Below, piece by piece: positions 51,126 through 60,454 of a stretch of DNA of 64,000 nucleotides. The stretch spans positions 242,001 to 306,000 of the forward strand of contig JACATO010000924.1 in assembly GCA_018389105.1 (NCBI GenBank), written 5' to 3'. A model generated the notes under the pieces. That model saw only the letters and a program-made list of their open reading frames with translations, did not search any database and was not told where the DNA came from. This DNA comes from Nautilus pompilius. Lineage: Eukaryota > Mollusca > Cephalopoda > Nautilida > Nautilidae. Every line of letters starts with the position of its first letter. The first letter of the stretch is position 1. A program made the position numbers and the translations under genes.

Positions 51126-52106
51126 CACAGGTTCTATACCTTGTATATTGCACGCACCTTCTGACCCACGCACTATACGTTTCTTATTGGAATCACGAAA
51201 TTTCACTCTTGACATTGAAGTCTGCGCAGTCCAAACTCGTATCATTACCATTCATAATTCAATATTAACGCCATGTTTACCCGTCACAAATTGTCAAAAT
51301 ATCAAGAAATCATTAAATACTGATATTTCTGAAACCATTTTTTTTTTCTCTGTTGGAGTTAGACATCTAACTCTTATTGCCGCGACACTGCACGACGATG
51401 ACGCACCCGCAGTTGTTTGTGGTCTCCGTGAAAGAAGAGCTACTGTGCCGCCAACGCGTGTTCGAAACGTATCGAAAATCTGAATTTATTGGAATTCCCT
51501 TGAAATTAATGACACAGAGTACATTAAGTGTTTATTAACAGAATTCCTTTGTATACGGATACCAGGAAGCATTTAGATTATTTTGGTAGAAAATAAATAA
51601 TAAGCGCACAAAGCTTCCGCTTCCCTTCAAAGTCAGAGCCGTCCAAGAACAGTGCAATAATGGTGTCATTAATTATGATGATTGATGATGCTATTAACGT
51701 TATTAGATGAACCCTGTACTTGCTTATTATGAACTGTTCTGACATGGGAATTAAAATTTATACTACGTTTGGTCCAGGAAAATTATGGATAGTATTTTGA
51801 AATCCCTGTATGGGACTCTCTGTATAAAACTGGAGCGCACGCGTGTAACAGAGAGAGATGGAGGAAGACTCTTAATAGGCGGACAGACCGTTTCTGCCAG
51901 ATGACCTGCACAATGACCGTAAAATACGTCCAGTAGTAGCCGAAAACGACCATCGACTCACCAGCGGAATGTTAAAACCAGCGTGGAAAATTATTTATTT
52001 CGTAAGCTACAAATACTCATAACAAGTGTAAATTATGAAATCTTATCTATTAAGAATGGAAAATGTATAAGGTGTTTAGACGACACGCGTGGACGGTATT
52101 TATTAT

Positions 52107-52156
<50 letters not shown>

Positions 52157-52160
52157 GAGA
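52107..52160. repeat. (GA)n microsatellite
   Basis: An AG run with AGAAGAG slips at regular spacing. Confidence 0.95.
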
Positions 52161-53258
52161 TAAAGAATTAAAATAATTGAATAAGGTAAATAAATCGGCG
52201 CATAGATATAAACCACGGGCGAGCACCGTCCGATGCTCAGGGAAAGGCGTTATTTCTGGTTTGTGAGCTTAGAAATCAAAGAGAGATATCCTAATTGGTG
52301 TGCGACACCTACAGTCAGTCATAGCGGTAGATCTGTCCAGGTTTGGGAGTCTAATGACAGTCAGCGCCAAGGATTATAAACAGACTGTAATAGGCAGAAA
52401 TGTTGTTTACAGCGAGTTAATGACCCCCAGGTACACTGCTAAGTCTGTCCCGTTGTTGCGTACACAATGAAGACAGAAGCTATGGGGTTAGTCTTTTGTA
52501 GCGACAAGAGGTCATTTAGTACTATTCTTAAAAAAAAAAAGCACTTTTCACTTGCCACGCATATCTACCAAAGCGTTTTTTCAATAAATAATATTTGGAC
52601 GTTTTGTTGGTGTTCATAGCCGCTTCCATAACCGTACATCTAATAAAAGCTATTACAACACTCCGTCCCAGCAGTTTTACACTGTCCTGCCCGCGCCACG
52701 GTCTCCAGAAATGATGATTGCTTACTTACCTGACACCTGTTACAATAACAACAAAGATTTATAATTAAAAACTAAATAGGTTGGAGAGATATTTTTCTAG
52801 CAGGTGCAAAAGTTAATTTTACACTAATTTTTGCCTTTTAGTCGTTTGTTAGTGTAGAAAAAATCAATTACCAGCAGTGACCTATCATAATTACATTAGA
52901 CATTATTAAAGTTTCCTTTGATGAATTTTAGGCATATTTGACCACTAAATTAATGAAATAAATTATGCATTTCAAGGGTAGTGCACTGCATAACATTTGT
53001 TGAACGAACAGAGATGAATAAACTCTATCTTTATGTTATTTATAATAATGGACTTTACTTTACATTTACTACCAAGATCAAGTAATCAAAATTTTTCAGC
53101 ACAAATTAAGTTTTATTTTGCTTTCTTATTGTTGTTGATTTTAAAATTTAACAGGAATATAAAATGTTATTCTTTAGAATCAATTAATAAAATAAAAGGA
53201 AAAAAAAGTAGTGCGAGTTATTTACTTCAGTTTAATAAGGTTGGGAAAATATGGCGAT

Positions 53259-53590
53259 GGAGAGAAGAGGGAGAAGGAGGAGATGAGAAGTAAAATTTGG
53301 GGTAGAGAGAAAGAGGGGAAAGGTGGGGTGGAGAGAGAGAGGAAAAAAGGATGTCAGGGAGAAAGGGGAAGGAGAAAAGGGAGGGAGGGAGAGAGATAAG
53401 GAGGGGGAAGAGAGAGAGAAAGAAAGAGGGAGGGAGAGGAGAGAGATAAAGAAAGGAGAGAGAGATAAAGAGAGAGGGGAGAGAGAAATAAAAGGGGAAG
53501 AGAGAGGGAGGGTAAATGAGAGAGGAGGGAGAGATGGGGAAGAGGGGGATATAAAGAAAGGGGGTAAGAGAGAGAGAGAGGGAGAGAGAA
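53259..53590. repeat. Degenerate purine-rich (G/A) tract
   Basis: More than 300 bp is almost entirely A and G on the plus strand, mixing GA, GGGA, GAAA and GGAGG words, with rare pyrimidines. Open frames on both strands (Arg/Glu/Gly-rich on plus, Ser/Leu/Pro-rich on minus) reflect composition only. Confidence 0.93.
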
Positions 53591-54155
53591 CAAGAAAAGG
53601 TGCAGGGGTGATAGATAAACCTCATTTACTGAATAAAGGAACAGAAATGTTTATGCAGAGATGAAGAGAGAAACCAAAAAGACAGCTGGAAGAAGTTGTG
53701 GTTTGGTTTCACAGACGTCGGTGTAGGGCCGCTGTCCAGTAAAAATAAGTTAAATATCTTCCGCTGAGCAGGGGAAGAAAAGCGAACCTTCCAGCTTTTT
53801 CAAAGTAGCAGCATCACGACGAGCGACACGAAGCACCAGCGGAAGATGCGCGGGCGAACGTCTGTAGACGTTAAACTTCGCCGAAGTGCAGACTCATCCC
53901 GGACCCCACTTTTTGTTTTCTCTGGAGATTTCAGACAGATACAGTTTCCAGAATTTCTCAGCCTCTCGCGTGTGGCGGCGGCGGCGCGCAAACATACTTA
54001 CTTACTTACTGGCAGTCTACCAGAACTTCCCCTAACAACCCTTTTATTCTCCGGCTATTGAACTGAATGATCATCATCTTCCCGAGAGAGAGAGATGGAG
54101 ATGGAGAGATGGAGAGAGAGAGAGAGAGAGTGGGAGAGAGAGGGAGAGATGGAGA

Positions 54156-54161
<6 letters not shown>
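53585..54161 (+). repeat. Tandem duplication, copy 1 (about 575 bp)
   Basis: From the end of the purine tract through CAAGAAAAGGTGCAGGGG (53591) and a CpG-containing unique core (about 53690-54060) into a GA/GGAGAT-rich tract. Copy 2 lies 608 bp downstream and is otherwise identical where I compared them, except for one base in a CTTA run near 53997-54012. The unique core includes GGCGGCGGCGGCGCGC and two in-phase shadow frames on opposite strands. I do not regard either as a gene. Confidence 0.93.
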
Positions 54162-54192
<31 letters not shown>

Positions 54193-54197
<5 letters not shown>

Positions 54198-54768
54198 ACA
54201 AGAAAAGGTGCAGGGGTGATAGATAAACCTCATTTACTGAATAAAGGAACAGAAATGTTTATGCAGAGATGAAGAGAGAAACCAAAAAGACAGCTGGAAG
54301 AAGTTGTGGTTTGGTTTCACAGACGTCGGTGTAGGGCCGCTGTCCAGTAAAAATAAGTTAAATATCTTCCGCTGAGCAGGGGAAGAAAAGCGAACCTTCC
54401 AGCTTTTTCAAAGTAGCAGCATCACGACGAGCGACACGAAGCACCAGCGGAAGATGCGCGGGCGAACGTCTGTAGACGTTAAACTTCGCCGAAGTGCAGA
54501 CTCATCCCGGACCCCACTTTTTGTTTTCTCTGGAGATTTCAGACAGATACAGTTTCCAGAATTTCTCAGCCTCTCGCGTGTGGCGGCGGCGGCGCGCAAA
54601 CATACTACTTACTTACTGGCAGTCTACCAGAACTTCCCCTAACAACCCTTTTATTCTCCGGCTATTGAACTGAATGATCATCATCTTCCCGAGAGAGAGA
54701 GATGGAGATGGAGAGATGGAGAGAGAGAGAGAGAGAGTGGGAGAGAGAGGGAGAGATGGAGATGGAGA
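54193..54768 (+). repeat. Tandem duplication, copy 2 (about 575 bp)
   Basis: CAAGAAAAGGTGCAGGGG recurs at 54199. Copy 2 lacks one T in the CATACTTACTTACTTACTGG run (CATACTACTTACTTACTGG here, around 54601-54619). The offset is therefore 608 bp before that point and 607 bp after it. Both copies are bounded by GA-rich repeats, which would favour unequal exchange. Confidence 0.93.
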
Positions 54769-54888
54769 GAGAGAAAGAGAGAGAGAGAGATGGAGAGAGA
54801 GAAAGAGGGAGATGGAGAGAGAGAGTGGGAGAGAGAGGGAGAGATGGAGATGGAGAAAGAGAGAGAGATGGAGAGAGAGAAAGAGGGA

Positions 54889-54931
<43 letters not shown>
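54769..54931. repeat. (GA)n / GGAGAT purine array
   Basis: Continues copy 2's purine end with GATGGAGAGAGAGAAAGAG repeats, then a pure GA run to about 54931. Together with the preceding tracts this makes a strand-asymmetric purine region ending about 540 bp upstream of the gene's start codon. Confidence 0.95.
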
Positions 54932-55470
54932 TATTTCAATTAAACAAACTTTTTCAGCAACACTTTGTTTGTCTCTACCCTTGTTTTAAATTTTGCTGCT
55001 GTTGTTGTTGTTCTCGTGTGTGTGTGTGTGAGTTTTAGTTCAGAGATAAAGAAGAACTCGAACCCGTAGAACAGCCGGAGAGTAAGAGGCGAGGTGAGAT
55101 GTTATCAGACTGAGAGCTCACGGTCGGTGAAGGCCCACACATCGCCCAGACGGTGAAGTACGAAGGAGAAAAAAAAAATAAAAGAAAACACACACACACA
55201 CACACATATATATAAATATATAAATATATATATATCAGATGGAGCCGAACATTCTCTGTTATTTGTCTTCTGCCTTCCCCTGTCGGTATCGCCCGCCTAT
55301 TTTATTATTCATGAGTGACGTACTTCCTGTGCGTGTGTACGGATGTGTGAGAGCCCTCGCGAGGCGTCGTCTAACGTCGGAGAGGGGGAGAGAGACGTGT
55401 GTCAGTCGGTCGGTTATCCGCAGCTCGTGTCTTCGCTCTGCGGCATGGACTGAACGGGAGATCGGGGAAA
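54932..55470 (+). promoter_or_regulatory. Putative promoter and 5' leader of the signal-peptide gene
   Basis: This stretch precedes the start codon at 55471. It contains (CA)n at 55189-55206 and a TATATAAATATATAAATATA run at about 55208-55228, which could act as a TATA-like element or be a simple repeat. TGACGTACTTCCTGTG at 55316-55331 is a CRE-half plus ETS arrangement. CpG-rich sequence runs from about 55350. ATGGACTGA at 55445-55453 is a two-codon upstream ORF. The transcription start cannot be fixed from sequence. Confidence 0.45.
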
Positions 55471-55558
55471 ATGTCGCTGGTGATGATGGCGCTGCTGCTG
55501 CTGCTGCTGCTGCTGTCCGTCGGGATTACCGGGTCGGCGGTGACAGAAGTTTCCAAAG
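55471..55558 (+). CDS. First coding exon of a secreted or membrane protein (signal peptide)
   Basis: The ATG at 55471 has A at -3. The 88-bp exon encodes 29 residues plus one base. It reads MSLVMMA, then eight leucines from a pure CTG run (55492-55515), then SVGITGSAVTEVSK. A hydrophobic core of about 15 residues followed by small residues G21-S22-A23 fits a signal peptide, with cleavage predicted after A23. The n-region has no Lys or Arg, which is unusual. The exon ends CCAAAG|GTGAGTGG, a strong donor at 55559, leaving phase 1; phase-1 introns just after a signal peptide are common for extracellular proteins. The frame closes soon after the donor if unspliced, into a poly-T run. I cannot name the protein because too little of the mature chain is visible. 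Confidence is high that this is an exon and low on identity. Confidence 0.75.
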
Positions 55559-56297
55559 GTGAGTGGGAAAAGAAACTTTTTTTTTTTTTTTGAACTCGCG
55601 AGAGGAGGGAAGAGGGGAAGAAAGCGCGCGGTCCCCGGTGTTTACCTTTGCTGCAGACGACAGCTGGGTGTGGGTGCCCACCATTAGCGTCGTTCACCTA
55701 TCACCCGCTCGTCCGGGAAAGACCCCCATCCCACCCTGACCTTCCACTCGCTCACTCTCCCTCTCCACCCACCTTTTCCCCCCCTTTTCAGTCCCGTTGC
55801 TTATTTACCTTGTCAGGGTTTCGCTAATATCGCCATCTATTTACCTATCCTCTCCACCCGAGACCGACTACCGCGGACCCTCCTTCCGCGTGTCGGGCAC
55901 CTGGCTCGGCGTTCCGCCAGTCGCACCTGGGTGGAAAAGGTCACGGCGATAATACGCAGTCCGTCCGAAAATGGCGAGGTCACCCGCAACGCGCACCAGA
56001 TAATTCCACCCCGAACCGATTCGTTTACTTCTCCGCTTTCACCGCTCCAGTTTAAGTTACCCCCCCCCCCCGGGGACACACAGAGAGAGAGAGCTCTCGG
56101 AATCTGTGTCGCTCACCTGAGCATCTCGCCGCGCAGGTCTGTTCAGGTATTCATAGCGACTCGGACTACATTTACTTAACCTTCTTTATATCAGCTCACG
56201 TACCAGCGGGTGAACCCAGTGGAAATCGCTGAAGCATTGTCGTAGCTGGAGATGGTGTGTGGCCCGTACACACACTCATGTACTAGGTATATGAACA

Positions 56298-56316
56298 CAC
56301 ACACACACACACACAT
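56298..56316. repeat. (CA)n microsatellite
   Basis: A short CA run within the CpG-rich early intron. Confidence 0.9.
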
Positions 56317-56501
56317 TTTTCCTTCGAATTAAAAAAGCATCAGAACTTCAGGTCACGTGCTATTTATTACGTACGTGAAAGTGGCGGGAAAAGCTATGAT
56401 GCGATCTGGCTATTTACCTGTACGTACAGTTTCCTTTCGAAACAGAAACCACAGTAAGAAAGGAAACTTATTATTAGTTCATTACTGTTCTTTTCCTATT
56501 A

Positions 56502-56504
56502 AGA

Positions 56505-56536
<32 letters not shown>

Positions 56537-56552
56537 TAATAACAATAATAAC

Positions 56553-56597
<45 letters not shown>
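56502..56597. repeat. (AAT)n/(AAC) microsatellite
   Basis: An AAT run with three AAC-containing interruptions (ATAACAATA) near 56530-56555. Confidence 0.95.
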
Positions 56598-56603
<6 letters not shown>

Positions 56604-56770
56604 CCCCTCTCTCTATCAGATATCGTGGCCCATTTCGCAGATTGCCCCCTGTGTGTACGAGAACTCGTAATGATGGTTTCTGATTCTGTACGCGCGCGTA
56701 ATTACTACAGATACCCTGATCGGCGCCAGCATCATCATCGAGGAGAGAGAATAAGCTGTAACATCACCGG

Positions 56771-56789
56771 CTGCTGCTGCTGCTGCTGA
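56771..56789. repeat. Short (CTG)n
   Basis: Six CTG units (GGCTGCTGCTGCTGCTGCTGAC). This is separate from the coding CTG run in the exon. Confidence 0.85.
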
Positions 56790-58546
56790 CACGAACGGAA
56801 TTTCTTCATCAAGCAGCAGCTCAGCCCCCCCCTCTCTCCACAACCCCCCCATCATCTTTAATGTCTACGAACGATTTTCCCCGGTTTCGAAGGCAGTTCC
56901 GATATATGTCTCTCTCACTTTTCTTATCCCCTACTTAACTGTTTGTTTTTTTTTTTTAATTTGTTTCCTCCACCTCTTCATTCAGACCTGGGCCCCTTTT
57001 TTGACCCGAAATAGCGTACAGAAGTGCATTTTCTTTGGTTGTATGTAAGTACAGTGTAATGGAATTGTTTATGGAACTATGGGATATCCGTGGCCTTTTG
57101 TTTTGTTTTTGCGTTTGTTATATTAATATTTAAAGATCTTTACATAAAACAAAGAAGTGTATTCTTCTTAAAATCCTAGTTTAATCAAGATGTGCTTTAG
57201 GAAATAATGGTATATAATCTGCATAGTGAGAGCAGTTCCCCTTTGTTAACTCGCATAGGGTCTAATTAAAGTTATGTTGGGAGGGAAACTGTTGGAAATC
57301 AGAAAGCTGATTGCAGTGCGGCCGTGATGGAAGCTTAGGTTGCAGAATCCTCATGGTATATGTTTTCTATCTTTTTTTAAAAGAAACAAATCTACTTGTT
57401 TATAGGTAAATCTACCGAAAAGATGATGAATAATGATGGTTAAATCCATTTACCTAGTGACTTATGTTTCTTCACAAGTTAACCTGGAAAATGTTCCAGG
57501 TGTAAGCATTTCTGCAGTTTGATGGAGGGAAGAGACTTTCTGTTTTTGTTACTGGTTGAAAAGGAAACTTCTCATTGTCGCTGGTAACAAAGCCTATCCC
57601 AGCACGCCGACTCATCAACATAATATTAAATGCAGTAATCAGTTCTCTAAGGTAATTAGGATCTTGGACTTTGTTGAATGAAACTTTCCGGTATAAAAGA
57701 ATGAATTCTCTTCCCCTGGTTTCAACCAATAATGTGACCACACCCAGAATCTGCCAGTGGCAGGGCATGTTATTGATGGAGGAATAGTTTAATTACTCTG
57801 AACTTCTAGAGCATAACTTAAACTCATCTCGCCTTTCCTAGGTGTATGGAAACCTAGTAGAGCATGTCAGATTGAAAAGAAAAAACAACGTAAAAAGGTA
57901 GATATCTTCAAAACACTAGGAGAGACAATCCAAAACAAAGTATCAGTACTGCGCAGTAGATAAAATGTCATCTTTTATGTTTTCTTAATCTTTAATGACA
58001 GGTTCAGAACCAAAATCCATTTTTACAATGCATTTGTTATCTTATTTAATATCAAGTAAACACCATATAAAGATGATTTTTTTTTTTTTTGGTTTATGTC
58101 AGTTATGAAAGATTAATTAAGGATGAATTTGTTATTACGACAGTCAATCTGTTTTTCTTGGATGTGGCAAATGCACGAGAGTTTGGCTCAATCAATAAGG
58201 TTAAGTGTACCTTGCGCATATGCTCAGAGACAATGGGAGTTTTATATGTCGTACATCAAAAAGACACTGGCTCTTTGCCAATAACTGTAGCAACAGATTT
58301 AAAAAGATTCCTTTATGCATTTGTCATTACTATGCTTAATTGTCTGCACTGACATGTTTCCAGAGGCAGGAAGGTAAATCATATTTTGTCTGAAATTCAG
58401 ATACTTGGTATAAAATTTTATCTCAGCAATGATGATTAATGAGTTTTGTGTGCCAAGTACACAAAACAAAAATTACAGAATTATTTTTTTTAAAAAAAAA
58501 AAAACAAATTTATCGCTTAATTACAGTTATTAACTTTCTTTCCTAG

Positions 58547-58742
58547 AAAACCCATCACTTGTGGTAGTTGGTGTATTTCTATGCAAATCACAAGAAGATT
58601 CTAAGCCATTACAAACGTACCTGCGAGTTTTGAGAAATGTTGAAAGTATCATGTTTATTTGTTCATCTTGTGCGATCTCCTGTCCCACTGCAGAGATTTA
58701 GGGATATTTGCTTTGCTTCATAAATTCATTAACTTAAATAAA
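58547..58742 (+). other. Candidate alternative terminal exon with poly(A) signal
   Basis: The acceptor TTAACTTTCTTTCCTAG ends at 58546. With the one base left from exon 1, the frame stays open for 51 codons, starting ENPSLVVVGVFLCKSQEDSK, to TAG at 58698-58700. AATAAA follows at 58737-58742. Spliced to exon 1 this gives an 80-residue secreted product with four cysteines. The LVVVGVF...DSK...L pattern vaguely recalls the start of a thioredoxin-like b domain of protein disulfide isomerases (a VIGFF strand then a helix), but I would not assign it. An AT-rich 8-kb intron offers many chances for such an arrangement. Confidence 0.3.
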
Positions 58743-58784
58743 TTTTAAAAAAAACAATTTTTATTAAATATATTTTGATATATG

Positions 58785-59015
58785 AGTAATTGTTGGCCAA
58801 GACGTGGTGAAAGCCTTACTAGAACTCTTCGTTTCTGGTAGTGAGAGGAAACAGGTGTGCCCAGAGGAAACTCACCACCTAGCCGCATGCTGGCAGACTG
58901 GTGAAGAAGAGTTAAAAGAAACTATGCCTGGGAAGTACGTCAGACTAAGCCAGTCTGCTCAACTTTAGTAGTCCAGTATCTACCATTGGACTACCACTTT
59001 CTCATAGCACCGAGA
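58785..59015 (-). mobile_element. tRNA-derived SINE-like element
   Basis: On the minus strand GTAGTCCAATGGTAGATAC near 58977-58995 is a good box A. A degraded box-B-like GTTGAGCAGACTGG follows near 58952-58965. The body contains a GTTTCCTC..GGGCACACC..GTTTCC motif near 58844-58882. From memory this resembles a conserved body block seen in aquatic-animal SINEs (plus-strand GGAAAC..GTGCCC..GGAAAC). Family assignment is uncertain. Confidence 0.5.
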
Positions 59016-59977
59016 GATACTACAGCACAGAACCACTTGACTCTGCATCAATACCATTGGGTATCCAAATCATGCTAAAAAATGCATTTTTGTCATTTGA
59101 AGCACTGTTTAAAGCTGACTAGGGTGTTTGTAATTGTGTCCAAGTAATATGCTCATATTTACCAAATACCAGCTGCACAGCTAACTTAGATCTTAAGTAG
59201 TATAATAAAAGAAAATTTGTGAATTAAAACTAATTATAGAATGTGTAGTACCTTTGTATTTACTAATAATATGCAATGATGCCATTTTGTTAATCTCTCT
59301 CAAAATGTTTATTTGCGTTTTTTAATAATATTTGATATATTTTAAATTCTACTTTATTTACTCAATTATTTATAAACTTATATTAAAATAAATACCTAAA
59401 AGTAAATAAATGTGAAAATGGCTAAATATTTCATTATAAACATTATGTAAATACTAAAATACCAGCTTAAAATGAAAATGTTACCTGTATTTTTTATTTT
59501 TTTTTGCTATTGCTGGATGTCCAGATACATCAAGACTTTGAAACTACAGCATTTCTTCAGGTATGCTAGACTGCCTAGAAGGTCAAAATCATCTAAAATG
59601 ATGACTGAAAAATGAAGACAGCAGCGTTTATCTTGTTTGTTTTTTTTTATTTATAAAAACCTACAATAGAGGTAGAATAACCAACTGAAAATCGCAATAA
59701 TGGCAGCCTTTAATTATCACAGAGCCTTAACACCAAGCTACTTACTATCTTCAATAAATTTCACTTTGTTAGCTAGAAAGGGCAAGTGCAAATTTACTAA
59801 TTTCTGGGATAAAAGAACCTAAACCCGAATGTTGATTTGGCATGGTATACCAATTACAGCACTTTCTGTTTCATATTCTTTCTAATGTTAGCAGATGAAA
59901 AGATTAATATTTTGTTTGTTTTTTTTTTGATTTTTAAAAAAATTTTCTTTATTATTATTATTACGTTTTGCATGTGC

Positions 59978-60000
59978 ACGCGTGTGTGTGTGTGTGTGTA
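59978..60000. repeat. (GT)n microsatellite
   Basis: A short GT run after GCATGTGCACGC. Confidence 0.9.
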
Positions 60001-60383
60001 TATTTTTGGCTGCTTTATTATATGGAATATTCATATTTGTGTACTCATTCCAATAAATGATCCTCCATTCTAATAAACAATTTCTAAAATGTATTACATT
60101 AGTTAGCATGTCTGATTTTATCTCAGAAAACAATATAAATCAATGGCTCAGGCAAAAGGGCAAAGGAACTTTGGTTTTCAGTTGAATAAAACAAAAAGTA
60201 AATATCCAGTAGAGTAGTACATTATATGCGAGTGTACTTTCTGTCATGTCAACATTATTTCTTAAAAAATCAATGGGAAGAGGTAGGTGGAAGAGGAAGC
60301 CAGGTAGGTGTGGCAAACTATACTTATGCTGCGTTGAAGCATTTTATTTTGTTTTAATCAAATACAAATTTTTAAAATATACA

Positions 60384-60386
<3 letters not shown>

Positions 60387-60432
<46 letters not shown>

Positions 60433-60454
60433 CACACACACACACACACACACA
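60387..60454. repeat. (GC)n-(CA)n microsatellite
   Basis: GCGCGCGC passes into a CA run with one ACAAC slip at about 60431. A Thr-His dipeptide open frame arises from it and is not a gene. Confidence 0.95.

Larger units (their letters stand above)
49282..53258. other. Intergenic DNA, no proven gene
   Basis: Holds a (GA)n at 52107-52160 and a possible SINE near 51020-51125. T runs lie at 49791-49801 and 50674-50686, and (AAAT)n at about 50491-50509. Open frames at 49429-49623, 50073-50351 and 51148-51483 have no recognisable domain. Confidence 0.45.

Noticed and set aside
53800-54599. Identical 63-residue minus frames at 53800-53991 and 54408-54599
   Set aside because: They are identical only because the DNA is duplicated. 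They have overlapping plus-strand frames and no recognisable domain.
55239-55562. 107-codon plus-strand frame overlapping the first exon
   Set aside because: It starts with an ATG but in poorer context, is Arg-rich, and turns the CTG run into poly-Ala. The overlapping frame at 55471 gives a proper signal peptide and a phase-1 donor, so I prefer that one.
59525-59560. Possible 36-bp microexon between GTCCAG and GTATGC
   Set aside because: Joined in phase to exon 1 it meets a TGA after five codons.
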